Shown here: positions 49,275-63,055 of the stretch, in pieces
How the letters are laid out: every line of letters begins with the position of its first letter
Numbering within the stretch: position 1 is the stretch's first letter
NCBI GenBank assembly: GCA_028023455.1
Contig: JAQFVV010006271.1
Coordinates: forward strand, 2,806,335 to 2,870,334
Direction: 5' to 3'
Origin: Epiperipatus broadwayi
Taxonomy: Eukaryota; Onychophora; Udeonychophora; Euonychophora; Peripatidae
Length of the DNA stretch: 64,000 nt
Notes under the pieces: generated by a model
Databases searched by the model: none
What the model saw: the letters and a program-made list of their open reading frames with translations, nothing else
What the model was told of the DNA's origin: nothing
Translations under genes and position numbers: made by a program

Positions 49275-52200
49275 CCTACACTCCCAACACTGTTCATATA
49301 CATTATATGAGTAAATGCCCAGGGCGCCAGTTCTATTAATGAATAGAACAATATAATAACATATCTGATACAAACTTATTACTGAGACTCTTTACCTAAG
49401 TCTACATTCAGCTCAGCTCAGTGGGAGGTTATAGGAAGCTCATAAGATATATAATTATAAGTAAATGAAAGAAGACATACTATAAAAAACATTAAATATA
49501 ATGTAAATCCTTTTTTTTTTGTTAACTAACTGCATGATAAAGAATCACAATGTTTATTAGTATAGTCTATTAAAATATCCTTTCAACTTAATTTCTTCCT
49601 TCATCCAAGTATAACATATATCAGCTTGATATAATTCTATCACTAAACAATACTGTGACTTGGTATAACATCATCTAAACAGCTACCTTAATGCTGATCA
49701 AGAAATATACAATAAGATCTCAGGGAATTTAAAAACACAGTTGAATTACATAAAATACATTGGCCCATAATTTATAATTGTAATTTATAATAAAATGTAA
49801 TGAGATAAATTGACTAAATGCTTTACTGTGTTTAACAATTAGATAATGACAGAAATAGGGTATTTTAATCTCACATCATCATCTAACAAATATACTAATT
49901 GGGCAACATTTCTAATACGTTTATCAAGTGGCAAATGTTCCTTATAATGTTTGGATTAAGAAAACAAGATTGTCTGACACCAGAAAATTTGATATTATAA
50001 CTATAAAATAATATATCTACTTTATAATGAATGTATGAAATGTGGAGATGTGGAAATTGAAACATGAATGTATACAAGAATAACTTAAGACACAGTTTTT
50101 AATAAATAAACAAATCATTTATTATACTGAACATTTAATTTAATATACTTATTTACAATAAGACTGCTTGTCTTAATAATTTTAAATTCTCAAACAAACC
50201 TTGGACATCAGTTTGGGATTATCCCTATTATATTACATTATTTATACCTTTTTTGAAATCAAAATTAACAACAAAACTTGAATATTCTAACTTTGAATAC
50301 CTGCTTTGCTTAAACATTTCATTTAAACATATCATTACCTAAATAATATATATTATATTATTGGCACAATAAATATTTATGAGAGGATATTCTATTGATT
50401 AATAAAATAAATCAAACTAACATTTTTGGCCATCAACAAAGCAACTTTCTCTAACTAATTAAATAATCATTTTTAATTACATATACCCTTCACGCTTAAC
50501 AATAAAATCATACTCATTCTGATGGTTTGATGATTTATAACTCTGTATTAAATGAATATAATATGTTTCAAAACATATATTTCCCGTTTTTAATTTCAAT
50601 AACTTTATACTTTTATATCCGCAATATTGTATATATTGTGCATGTGTGTCCAAGCAACAATAATAGAAAACAATCTTTTTCACACACTATCCATTCATTA
50701 AGAAAATATTAAACAATTACTTCATTTCAGACAATGTCATAAACCAGCCAACAAACAAGACACTAATATCTCATCAAAAATTTAATTTAACTATTTATCT
50801 GGCCACATACTAAATAACACAGAGCTATAATTTCATGATTATACAAACTACATGTTCCAAGGGAAATTCACATGAGGAGCAAATAAACTCCTTGCTTAAC
50901 ACTTCAACATAACTCATCTAATTCTGAAATATACTACTGGTGTGGCATTTTTCCTCATCACCAGGACCTTAAGAAAAAATCACTTAACTTCAAAACTATC
51001 ACTTCATAATACGCATATAATATAAACTAGGCTCTACTAATGGAAAAATTATTAAAATATACTATATAGGCAAAATCTCTTATCCCTACAAACATAGAAT
51101 GCATTCAGAGTAATTTCCATTCCCAAAGCTCTTCTACATATCTAACATTATATATACATGCTGGCAGATAAATTCATACAGATAACCTACTAATCTGTTC
51201 AATTCTTTAGAATATGACAACATCCGAAATTTATACATAAGATATTCACAAACTGAAATTTTATTAAACAAATGTTATAATTGTGCAAAAATAGACACAC
51301 ACACACACACGTGAATAAAAATATACAAATAAAAAATCAATTCCCAGTTATATATTATGCAGCAACATGGTAATTAAATAATACATTAAGGTATAACTTT
51401 TAAGTCAGAATAAATTTTAAACTATTTTTAAAATTTAATAGTTATAATTATTACGAATGAGATTTCTTTACCATCTCTAGCAGACTATTTCTATTATATG
51501 TTCATTGATTTAAAAGCCAAAATTCTCACTTTGAGATAAGAAAATATACAAAATCAATGTAAACCTCTCTCTAACAATATAATAATAAAAAAAACCATAT
51601 ATTTCTTTCCTTTACCTTCGTAAAGGAAAATAAAACATATTTGAATAAAATCACTTTTTTTTTACCAGCGTATCCACCATTCATGAGTACACTTTCTGAG
51701 ATGATCTAGGAGTTCATACAGCCCAAAATTATAAACAAAACAAAATAATAAATATGACTATCTATCTATCATATACATTGATGATGACAAGTAATAAAAA
51801 AAATAAAGAAACAAAAGTCATTTGTTCTTTAACTTAAAATAAATAGTTCACTTGCAAGGTCCTCCTCCAGGTTTATTAAATGATATGGAAATAGATTCCA
51901 AACTGAGTTCATGTTTATAAAGAATAAGCAACATAAATTAAATTTCTGTAGGACAAAAAAATAATAATCATAATTTAAATTTGATCTAGTATCACCACTG
52001 TTCTTAGCATAGCTAATTGAGTTTACTACATCATATGTAAGTAATCAATTTTTATTATGACGGAAATATGAAAGACATTTTTAGCTACAGTTGTACAAGA
52101 ATTATTTAATTCACTCTGTATTAGTTTTTAAATTAAGTAAGCAATTGTTCTTATTAAATTTCTTAAATAGCATTTGTTTTTCCGACATATTATAAGCTAG

Positions 52201-53744
52201 TATACATATAGTTTATTTTAAAAAAATGCAAATTAATACATCATAATCCATTGGTAATCCCACAACTAGTAATAATTTATTTTCCAAATGCATCCATAAC
52301 AAAGAGAACAGAAATACACCACACCCCCGTCCTTCCATCCGATTTAAGTACACATTTAATGAGTAGTATCCTTCGGTTATTTTGGAGTAATTCACATTTT
52401 ATTTCTTTCATAAAAATAAATATTATTTTTAGGAATACTAAATAAATAAATACTGTCATTTCTCCGTAATAAATTTAAGTATGGCATGATATATCAAAAT
52501 ACACATATCCTTTAAATTTTATATTTAACTTTTATAAAAGCAAGACATAAAATATAGTGAAAAATTAAAATAAATTCTGTAAAACTGTTCTGCACACATT
52601 TCCTAGAGATATTATATGACACATGAAGATTAGTTAGATAATTATAAAGTTCACACATTTTCTTTTCCTTCTTAATGATAAGTAAATAAAATAATGCAAG
52701 CTTAATATTATCGATACACATTTTAAAATAGTAATAAGTATGAAGTGGTTAATTCAAACATTTAAATGAGGGAAGGAAATGAAAAAACTGATATACCTTC
52801 TTAGATTCTAGCCTTGCATTCCAATTGAAGACCTTTCCGTAATGAATTTCTTATAACCTTTTCAGAAGTTTACACCAAAGCTTTTTTAAAATTAATTTGA
52901 CTTCAGGAAAAAAAATATATTTGTTCCAGCAGGGAAGAGTAATATACTGGCTGCAATTATCAACAATAATGAGCCATATACTGGCTGCAGTTATAACAAT
53001 AATGAGCAATTTTTAATCTAAACTATCTGTTAAATAGATATCTCTCCCCCCCATCAAAAAGGTCATTTCCTTTCAAAAGGTTAACACCCACCTTTTTGCA
53101 CTTAAGCTAATTACATATGCAAGAAATCTTTTCTTTAAAAAAAAATCATTGTGATTTTTACAATTAAATCAATACAAAAAAATAATAAAAAAAATAACTT
53201 TTACAAACTTAAAAGAAATGAATATTAATTAACTTTTAAACAAAAATGATTAATAATTTATTTAATTTGTAAAATAATCCACTGATCCATATATATATTA
53301 ATCATTGGGAAAAATATATATATTTTTTAAATTATTAAAGATAATTACTGTAATTTAAATGTCTTCACGTTAAATGTACTATTGCTTAGTGTTATTAAAA
53401 GATGAAAATGAAATGAAACATAATACAGACATACATGCATGCACATGTACTGCGACATAAATATTTAACTATCGTGACTAAATATAATTGAAATGGCTAT
53501 TAATGTGGACAAAAGGATAGGTATCAATGAATAAAGGATTAGGAAACCATTCAAACCAACACTACACTAAAATAAAATAACTTTGCATCCTCCTAACAAA
53601 ATATACCAATTCCTATAATAAATAACCACTCTTTCTTGCATTAAATATTTCATTAACTATAATAATAATAATAAATGCTTATAAAGTGGTTAATCAAATG
53701 CATAAGCAACCAACATCGAAAGCCTTAAACAATTTCCATGACCA
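49270..53744. other. About 4.5 kb inserted in unit B relative to unit C
   Basis: In unit C only about 100 bp separate the equivalent flanks. No gene recognised here. Two proline-exon-like spots: 51,859-51,870, and the decayed end CCATGACCAG before GTAAG at 53,745. A CA repeat lies near 51,296-51,310. Confidence 0.5.
51859..51870 (+). CDS. Possible 12-nt proline micro-exon (weak)
   Basis: TTGCAAG then GTCCTCCTCCAG then GTTTAT. If spliced it is a phase-1 exon reading (G)PPPG, like those at 7,736 and 60,474. The acceptor tract and donor are weak, so this may be chance. Confidence 0.2.
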
Positions 53745-55936
53745 GGTAAGAAATCATTAAATATTATTTTCATTTATTTGAACAAATTTTAGAAAATGAA
53801 ATGTTTTTAATAAGTTTAAGTTAAAGTTACAATCGAAAGAAATATTTTATATTTATTTCTAAAATGTCTTACAAAATTCCTAATTATATACCAATCAATA
53901 AGTAAATATATTCATTCTTTTACCTAGATAAACATTTTAACTAATATTATATAAAAGCCTTTAATCATCATTAATGTAATAATAAATTCTTTATTAATAA
54001 TAAAAGTAAATCATCCAGTCTTATTTTTTACAGTTATTGTTTTAAAGCTATGATTTAAAATTGAAATAAATTATATAGTAAAGTACATTTTCATATTTAT
54101 AATAAATGCATATTTTCTGTCTTAATTTATTTTAGAAATTTTTACTTTTCTTAATATTCAATATATATTGATATCCTTTTACATCATAACATATTGAAGT
54201 TAAACAATAATAAAATAAAACAAATATTATAAAGAAAATTAAAATACAAAACTCAATATATTTAATAATTTATCAATGCCAATGAAGCTTAATAAGAAAA
54301 ATTAAGAACCATTACTAAATAATATATATTCAAAAAAATTAATACTATATTTTTTAGTTGAGAATAATAAATAATTACTGATACCATCACCAAAACATTA
54401 GATTAAAATAAAAATAAAAAAGAATTTTCTTAGTTACACAAAAGTGAATTAAAATCAAATTTGTCAAAAGAATAACACTGAAAATAGAAAATTGCAACAT
54501 GAAAATAAAAAAAAATTTTTTAAGTAAATATATATTTGATTTTACAAAATATATATGTTTCTTTTGTTTAACTGTCATTTAAATCTGAATCTTTCTTATG
54601 TACACTTTTAACATTTTATAATAATACATGTTATTTTTCTAAACATTACAATTTTTTTTAAAAAAATAGATCTTTTCAATATTTTATCAATATTGCTTAA
54701 CATTAATATATAGTTTCCACTTCTTTATTTTATTCTTCTTTTTTGTTGCATCCTTTAAATTTCTTGTATTGTTATAAAATATTTTTACTTTAAACTAAAT
54801 GTAAACCATCTTTTGTCCTCCATGATTGTAGTTTTTTGTACTATTAAATTTACTTTGTCTAGTTTACATTTTCTTATTTGTTATGATGAGATACATAAAT
54901 TTTACAAAAGATAATATTGCAACTTTTCTTCAATACACCTTTTCATAATCCAAGAAATTATTACAATTTGTCTTTTATATGATCTTTATTCATATTGAAT
55001 GTAAATCAGTGTCCTTCTATAAGATGAATGCCAACATATTTTAACTCAATCTAGTGAACTGTAAATTAACAACTTGTTATCATTTTTAATCTCCAGCCAA
55101 TTTTACTTGACATTCATGTTCCATAGTCATCATTTGCTGAAATCAATAAATCATATTTACATTTAAATAGTTTTCATCCTTTTTAGTAAATTAATAGCAA
55201 AAAAGATATTTTAAAGTTTGAATATTTTTTTGGAATGTATTATGAAATTAACTGGAGTCTATTTTAATGCTAAAAAATAAAAAAATTACTTTTGTTGAAA
55301 ACAACTTGCTCTTCTGATGTGACAATACCTATAAGTTTTATTACTTAAAAAAATTTGTTTGATTAAGATTGTATTATTTGTTTCTCATTTTCCCATAAAA
55401 ATATGAAAAAAATGTTTTTACCAAAATTCGAATTGATGTCAGGTAATGATACAATTAAAAATTGGCAGACAAATGAAGTTTTAAACTGATAGAAATGGTT
55501 ATTTTATTACTAAACGCATCAACACATTCTAATTCCTTTTAAAATTTAACCATTCTTGACATAAACAAAATAAAAGTAAAAAGTGTTTCAAAATAAAATA
55601 AAAAGCTTCAAGTAATTTAGCAATATTAAACATGTGCCCACTATCACCTCAAATGGTAAAACACCATCAAAAAAGAAAAGCAAGTTGTTAGCATATTTTT
55701 TTTTTACTTTCATAATCTTAAAAAAATAATTTACGAAATTAAATAAAATACTTTTACAAGAGACTATGAGTTTTTCACTTATGATAAATATATGAAAAAG
55801 GAACATATTTAATATTAAATATTATTAGTGCATTATTTCAAATAGGAATAACTATTATTTGGTACATTATATACTTAAATTCATATACATTTTTTCTTAT
55901 TTTTTTGTCATTATAAACTTGATTTACTTTCTTTTT

Positions 55937-56027
<91 letters not shown>

Positions 56028-56500
56028 TATATAAAAACAGAATAAATAAATAAGTTGATTATATAATTTTTATCTAAATAAGAAAGACGCTAATTTCGGA
56101 ATAAGAATTTGGAATATTCAGAATAAAAAATGATGAATTTTGTAACCGAATATAAAATAATAATGATGACAAATGAATTTACTATGATAACTGATATAAT
56201 TTATGACAGCTGATATACAATTGACTCAATTAAATATATAATTAAACAAAATAGCTTAATACAATATGCGTAACCAACTAATTTTTTATATCTGCTTTTA
56301 TTAACTACATATTTTAAAATAATTTAGCTTAAAATGACATAAAAAATATTCTATGGAATGCTTATTCAAGATTTTCCTTACTTATTATATTTCATAAAGG
56401 TAAATTCCATTTATATAACTTGTGTGTTTTTTCACTTTCATACACATGTGAAGCCCTGCTCTTCAATTTGCTATATTTAAATTAACTATGCATAACCTAT
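53745..56500 (+). repeat. Duplicated intron unit B, downstream part
   Basis: Starts GTAAGAAATCATTAAATATT and is about 90% or more like 60,492-62,410 plus 63,530-63,980 by eye. Landmarks: TCAATATATATTGATATCCT, TTTTGTCCTCCATGATTGTA, CCAAAATTCGAATTGATGTC, AACATGTGCCCACTATCAC. The exon expected just before it is degraded. A (TA)n at 55,939-56,032 marks where unit C holds the Penelope palindrome. Confidence 0.9.
55939..56032. repeat. (TA)n microsatellite
   Basis: About 46 TA units in unit B. This is the site filled by the palindromic Penelope insertion in unit C. Confidence 0.95.
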
Positions 56501-57825
56501 TTTTTGACAGATTTGTATAAGTAGTCACACATGCACACACCCAGTGATATGTCAACATATATATTTAAAATGTGTACCTGTATATTATGGATTAATACAT
56601 AAATCACGAATATAAAAAATATGATTGCAACCTTTAGTAAAAAAAATACATATATCAAATTTAATATATGCAAAAATAGATAATAATAAAAAATTATAAA
56701 GCATAAATTTATAGGTTGCATAATTATCACAATTAATAAAGAACAATAATAAAAAAACATTTAGTATGACAATATATAATAAAAAATCAAAAATAATGAA
56801 ACACTAAGTTTAAATTCTGTGTATGTGTAATGTTATGTAGTATTTAGAATAACACAATCAATAAGTAAACTCTTAATGTTTCTATATCAAAAGTAAAAAA
56901 ATGCTTGACTTTAGAAATTAACATTTACTTTTTATAAGTAAGAATACATGATTTGTTAATTACATTTTAAATTCACCTTATTTATTTCATTTCTTATTAA
57001 AGTCCCAGATTTAAATATGAAAGTGTTCTCCCAATTTATAGCTCCAACTGGTTGGTTTACTTGTTCCTACCATTTTAAAAAAAGTTATTGCAGATACTTT
57101 TATATAAATGTGAAGAAAATTTTAATTAAAAAAAACAATTTATAAATTAATCAAGTTTGTTGTATGGCTTTATACATCTTCTTTCTTCTCTTCTTTCTTC
57201 TTCTCTCTCCATTCAAAGATCACGAGTCTTTAATAGGCTAGGAACAAAAAAGAAGCTTCGCAGATAGCATCTGTGTTTGGTTTGAACTCAGCCATTGTTT
57301 GGTTATTATAGACTGGTATATGAGTCCACAGATAGAACAGTGAATTAACTCATAGAGGTCAGGTACCAAGAAACAAAATGTCAAAAATTAGTACAGCAGT
57401 GTGATTGTTTTACAAACAGCCAAAATATATGTAAGTACCATTTTATATTATATTAACAACTTCTTTTAAAGGATTCAATTTAAATCCATATCTTTAGACT
57501 AATTTTACAATGAAAGTATTTGTATTGGCGCACATCTTTTATGCTGATTTTAAAGCATGAGTCATATTTTCTTCTTCAAATGTTTTTTAATTTCTTTTAA
57601 CTTTAAAACTGATTATTTAGTCAAAATAAACTGCCCATCAATTTAGCTTTTAAAAAAAAAACAAAAACAAAACTGAATTTCATTGGCTTTAAATTAAAAC
57701 TGTCTTAAAACTGAATATTCTGCTAAAAAAACAAACTGTTTAACTTTAACTGCCCATTTTTTTTAATGTTTAATACAACTACATCTCTTTTTTAAACATT
57801 AACAACAGCCTTATTTCTTTTAACT
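56501..57825. other. A+T-rich stretch without recognisable gene
   Basis: Contains a pyrimidine-rich tract (CTTTCTTCTCTTCTTTCTTC...) at 57,179-57,215 followed by a slightly G+C-richer patch to 57,430. No coding signal. Confidence 0.6.
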
Positions 57826-58157
57826 TTAACTCTTAGCTCGCCTCTTACGAGACCTCTCATCAAAAATTGACGTCACTCTAATTCCATTATTTTTAATGCT
57901 AGGATAGACGTTTTATGCTTATTAGTTAGGTTTTTAAAAGTTCTGTAAGATGCTGCCCTCTTCTGAATTATTTTACAAGTAAAAAATCAATAAATGGCCT
58001 CTAAAGCTAAACAAAAAAGTAAGGTTGTTGGTGATTGGCTCTCAGCCAGCTCTCAGCTGACAAAGACATTCTGATTGGCTGGAAAGAACAAAGAAACCGC
58101 CTAATCAAAGAAAATACAGAAAAATGCTGACATTTTCATTTCAAATATGATTTAAAG

Positions 58158-58193
<36 letters not shown>

Positions 58194-58631
58194 TTACAAT
58201 AGTATATTTTGAGAAATAAATTATTTAATATAATATGCTAAAAAAAAAAATTATTTTAGAAAAATATTGAAGATTTTAGTAAAAATATTGAAGATTTTAG
58301 CAAAAAAAATATTTACTTTTCCATAATGTAAAACTGAAAAAAAAGCATTTATGTCAGACTTCTTTATTTGTATGTTCGCTTTTAAATTTGCTGAAATTGA
58401 ATATTTTATAATAAATAAATAGCAATTTGTTTTTGAAAGAACTTTCGTTCACTTTCATAACCTGACAAATTATTAATATACTTTTTATAAACGAATCTGA
58501 AGTGAATTTAACATATTATAGGCGAATATATGTTGACAATTGACATTGTCTTCAGTTTGTGAGTTGGCCAATTAAAAGCTTTGATTTTTAAATCACACAA
58601 CCAATAATATAATTAGCGGTTTACGGGTTAA
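57826..58631. mobile_element. piggyBac-like non-autonomous element, copy 2
   Basis: TTAA at 57,826-57,829 and 58,628-58,631. The right end GCGGTTTACGGGTTAA gives CCCGTAAACCGC inward, close to copy 1; the left end (CTCTTAGCTCGCC) is more diverged. Same interior order as copy 1, plus a poly-C run. No coding capacity. Confidence 0.85.
58159..58190. repeat. Poly(C) run of 32
   Basis: An unbroken run of 32 C (32 G on the minus strand) inside the second piggyBac-like copy. The aligned place in copy 1 (about 44,510) is A-rich instead. Confidence 0.97.
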
Positions 58632-58679
58632 GACAACTTTACAAACTGCTCCTCAATATTGTTTCACTCATTTTATCTG

Positions 58680-59150
58680 AATTACTGATCAAAGAAAAAA
58701 ATCTACCAATAGCTTTCATTTTGGAGATAGCAATCAAATTTTCACAAGATGATGGTTCTTAGCAATTAATAAAAAGATTAATAATTACATTTATTTCATC
58801 AAAGCTTTTCTCTTCTTTTTCTCTGGATATGGAAGATCCAGATATTAACAAACAATAAAGCTTGCAAACTATTGTCAATAAAGACTAGTGAAAAAATGTT
58901 TTGTTTAAAACAGCTGGACTCTTTAATACTACTTTCATCACACATGTGCATAGTTTGTCTATTAAACTACTGATCATTTTTTACACCTTCCTTTTCAATC
59001 TGCTTTATTTTAACAAAAATTAAAGCTAAATAAATTTAACATATTATTTATGAATAAGAGAATAACATATTAAATATCATTTATCATTTCTTATAACATT
59101 CTCTCTCAAGTGCTTATTAATTTATCATCTATAAACTATATATAATAATA
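58680..59150. repeat. Inverted copy of 37,560-38,009
   Basis: AGCTTTCATTTTGGAGATAGC, GATGATGGTTCTTAGCAATTAA and ATTAAACTACTGATCATTTTTTACACC are reverse complements of the 37.7-38.0 kb sequence. The neighbouring 60.1-kb segment is in direct orientation, so a local inversion occurred in one lineage. Confidence 0.8.
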
Positions 59151-59539
59151 CATGCACACATAAATCTATATATATATACTATATATATATATATATAGTC
59201 ATGACTTCAAAATGAAATTAAAGAAAAAGTATTCAATGATAACATTTGTATTAAATATAGCTAATAATGTACAAGACCACATTTTTATTTTGCCCAGGTT
59301 AAATGATATTTAGAACAAGCAATGTTATACTCACACAATAACATTATCATTCTCTGATTGGTAAATATTGCTGAGATGAAATTAATGTAAGTCAAAAGAT
59401 CTCCCATTTGTCTCATTAATTAAGTTAAAATAGTTTTGAAAATTTGGATTAGAATATTTTAAATATAAGTTTATTTCTTTCTATATTTCTTTAAAAAAAA
59501 CGTATATAATTTTTTTAAATTTAAGATGTTTTACTTCAG

Positions 59540-60371
59540 TCAATGAATGAATGGGCAGATAATTTAGGTTTCTATTCTTCCATATTTTTATAGTTTAACA
59601 GTTTAAAAAAATTATTGAAGAACATTTATTTAAAAGAACACGAAAAACACAACTTTTCTTGGCAATGACAAAAAGATGAGACTACTCTCTTACAATCTTT
59701 TCTGGCTATTTATATTATCTCTTTCTGACATTATGGATATCATAACAACTATTGGAATTTACTCAAATAAAGCTCAATGGCAAACAATGTTTCACAACAG
59801 TTTTTCCATTTTGTATTCAAGTGCAATGTGTGTTTGGAGCAAAATGGATACATGGAAATGAAATCTAAGTTTGATATGATTTTTCCAATTATTTTTAAAC
59901 CAACCTACAGAATTGATATTACAACCTTGGTTCACTTTATAAATAAATAAATAAATAAATATATATATATATATATAATTTTTTAGATTAAATTATAAAC
60001 AAATAGACATGACATAAAACATTGAATGATATGTAATAATGTTACTATGGTGACTGCAGTAACAAAAATAAAATATGCAAAAATAATAATACAGATCCTA
60101 TTTATGTAAACTTTTATATCATACTAAATTCTTTCCAAAATTTATTTATATGCCTATATGTTTTTCTTGTGGTTGATTATAATGAATTTAGTATTTTGAA
60201 GCTAGAATTAGCAGTAAACAATACTATTTAAAAAGGTTTAGGTAGCTATGGTATCAATTAAACTTACATTTTCAAGAACTTCCATTATCAAATTATCAAG
60301 CAAAAGTAAAAAAAAACAAGATCAACAAACTTCTTTATTTTTTTTTTAAATACTTTGATCTCTAATCTGAA

Positions 60372-60373
<2 letters not shown>
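59540..60373 (+). repeat. Duplicated unit C, upstream part
   Basis: Direct match to 48,350-49,162. It leads through (TA)n to the micro-exon at 60,474. Confidence 0.85.

Positions 60374-60457
<84 letters not shown>
60374..60457. repeat. (TA)n microsatellite just upstream of the micro-exon
   Basis: About 42 TA units ending only 16 bp before the acceptor AG, so it occupies the place where a polypyrimidine tract is expected. Confidence 0.95.
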
Positions 60458-60460
<3 letters not shown>

Positions 60461-60473
60461 TTTGTACTTTTAG

Positions 60474-60491
60474 GTGGAGCCCCACCACCAG
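60474..60491 (+). CDS. Proline-rich micro-exon (18 nt)
   Basis: TTGTACTTTTAG ends at 60,473 and GTAAGG starts at 60,492. The 18 nt GTGGAGCCCCACCACCAG begin and end in phase 1 and read (G)GAPPPG. The downstream intron is homologous to that after the 33-nt exon at 7,736, so the two exon-intron units are duplicates. Gly-Ala-Pro blocks fit the linker between polyproline runs in FH1-type regions (inference). The long (TA)n immediately upstream leaves a very short pyrimidine tract (TTTGTACTTTT), so efficient splicing is uncertain. Confidence 0.5.
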
Positions 60492-62410
60492 GTAAGGACT
60501 CATCAAATATTGTTTTCATTTATTTGAACAAATTGTAAAAAAATAAATTGTTTTTAATAAGTTTACCTTAAAGTTACAATCGAAAGAAATATTTTATATT
60601 TATTTCTAAAATGTCTTACAAAATTCCTATTTATATTCCAAGCAATAAGTAAATATATTCATTCTTAACTAACGTTTTATAAAAGTCTTTAATCATCATT
60701 GATGGAATAATTAATTCTTTATTAATAATAAGTGTAAATCATCCAATCTTATTTTTTACAGATATTGTTTTAAAGCAATGATTTGAAATTGAAATAAATT
60801 ATATAGTAAAGTACTTTTTCATATTTATACTGAAATGCATATTTTCTGTCTTAATTTATTTTAGAAATTTTTACTTTTCTTAATATTCAATATATATTGA
60901 TATCCTTTTACATCATAACATATTGAAGTTAAACAATAATAAAATAAAACAAATGTTATAAAGAAAATTAAATACAAAACTCAATATATTTAATAATTTA
61001 TCAATGCCAATGAAGCTTAATAAGAAAAATTAAGAACCATTACTAAACAATATATATTCAAAAAATTTATTACTATATTCCTTAGTTGAGAATAATAAAT
61101 AATTACTGATAGGATCACCAAAAGATTACATTAAAATAAAAATAAAAAAAAAATTTTTTAGTTGCACAAAAGTGAAGTAAAGTCATATTTGTCAAAAGAA
61201 TAACACTGAAAATAGAAAATTGCAACATGAAAAAAAAAAAAAATTAAGTAAATATATATTTGATTTTACAAAATATATGTGTTTCTTTTGTTTAACTGTC
61301 GTTTAAATCTGAATCTTTCTTATGTACACTTTTAACATTTTATAATAATACATGTTATTTTTCTAAACATTACAATTTTTTTAAAAAAAATAGATCTTTT
61401 CAATATTTTATCAATATTGCTTAACTTTAATATATAGTTTCCACTTCTTTATTTTATTCTTCTTTTTTGTTGCATCCTTTAAATTTTTTGTATTGTTATA
61501 AAATATTTTTACTTCAAACTAAATGTAAACCATCTTTTGTCCTCCATGATTGTAATTTTTTGTACTTTTAAATTTACTTTGTCTAGTATATATTTTCTTT
61601 TTTTTATGATCAGATATATAAATTTTACAAAAGATAATATTTCAACTTTTCTTCAATACAGCTTTTCATAATCCAAAAAATTATTACAATTTGTCTTTTA
61701 TATGATCTTTATTCATATTGAACATAAATCAGTTTCCTTCTATTAAGATGACTAACATGTTTTAACTCTATGTAGTGAACTGTAAATTAACAACTTGTTA
61801 TCATTTTTTATCTCCAGCCAATTAAGAAAAAAGATATTTTAAAGTTTGAATATTTTTTTGAATGTATTATGAAATTGACTGGAGTCTATTTCAAGGTTAA
61901 AAATATAAGAAAATTACTTTTGTTTAAAACAGCTTGCTCCTCTGAAGTGACAATACATATAAATTTTATTCTTTCAGAACATTTGTTTGATTAATATTGT
62001 ATTATTTGTTTCTCATTTTCCCACAAAAATATGAAAAAAATGTTTTTACCAAAATTCGAATTGATGTCAGGTAATGATACATTTAAAAATTGGCAGACAA
62101 ATGAAGTTTTAAAACGATAGAAAGGTTTATTTTATTACTAAACGCATCAACACATTCTAATTCCTTTTAAAATATAACCATTCTTGACATAAACTAAATA
62201 AAAGTAAAAAGTGTTTCAAAATAAAATAAAAAGCTTCAAGTAATTTAGCAATATTAAACATGTGCCCACTATCACTACAAATGGTAAAACACCATCAAAA
62301 AAAGAAAAGCAAGTTGTTATCATATTTTTTTTTTTACTTTCATAATCTTAAAAAAATAATTTACGAAATTAATTAAAATACTTTTACAAGAGAGTATGAG
62401 TTTTTTCACT
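60492..62410 (+). repeat. Duplicated intron unit C, downstream part
   Basis: Near copy of 53,745-55,790. Relative to B it lacks a segment around 55,100-55,195 (after CTCCAGCCAATT). It continues beyond the palindromic insertion at 63,530-63,980 (AAATAAATAAGTTGATTATATAAT). Confidence 0.9.
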
Positions 62411-62412
62411 TA

Positions 62413-62446
<34 letters not shown>

Positions 62447-62642
62447 CCAAAACTGCCTAACACTATACTACGCTCTTCCGAACCAAAACTGCCTAACACT
62501 ATACTAGCAAAAATAAAAATGCAAAACCTTAAAACAATACAATACTAGATTAAATCCAAAATTTTACCAAAATCAATACACAACCATGGTTTCATCTACT
62601 ACAAATAGACCTTCTCAAGTGAAAATCAAACTAAAGGAAAAC

Positions 62643-62742
<100 letters not shown>

Positions 62743-63055
62743 AACAAACAAACCTTCCCATAATTCATTTCAAACTCCACCTTCTTTTAATATCAAAATA
62801 AGTCTTCATAAGATAGATAGCCTTGGAATCAAGGAGTTTTATCATCAATATCTCCTTTATCCTTCTTTTTAACTCATTCTTTTCATAAAAAATAACCGAA
62901 GCATTCTCAAACAATATTCTACGACCTGTATTCAATTCATGAATATATAAAGCTGAGTTAATTTATGTTTAACTCTACTTATATGAATCATAACCCTTTC
63001 ATTAAGGCTAAATTTTCTTTGGCCTACATAAAATTTACCAAAACTACATGGAATT

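Noticed and set aside
48436-59861. Paired short frames at 48,436-48,642 and 59,676-59,861 as a conserved small gene
   Set aside because: Both lie in a recent segmental duplication and the adjacent non-coding bases are as similar as the frames, so conservation shows nothing about coding.
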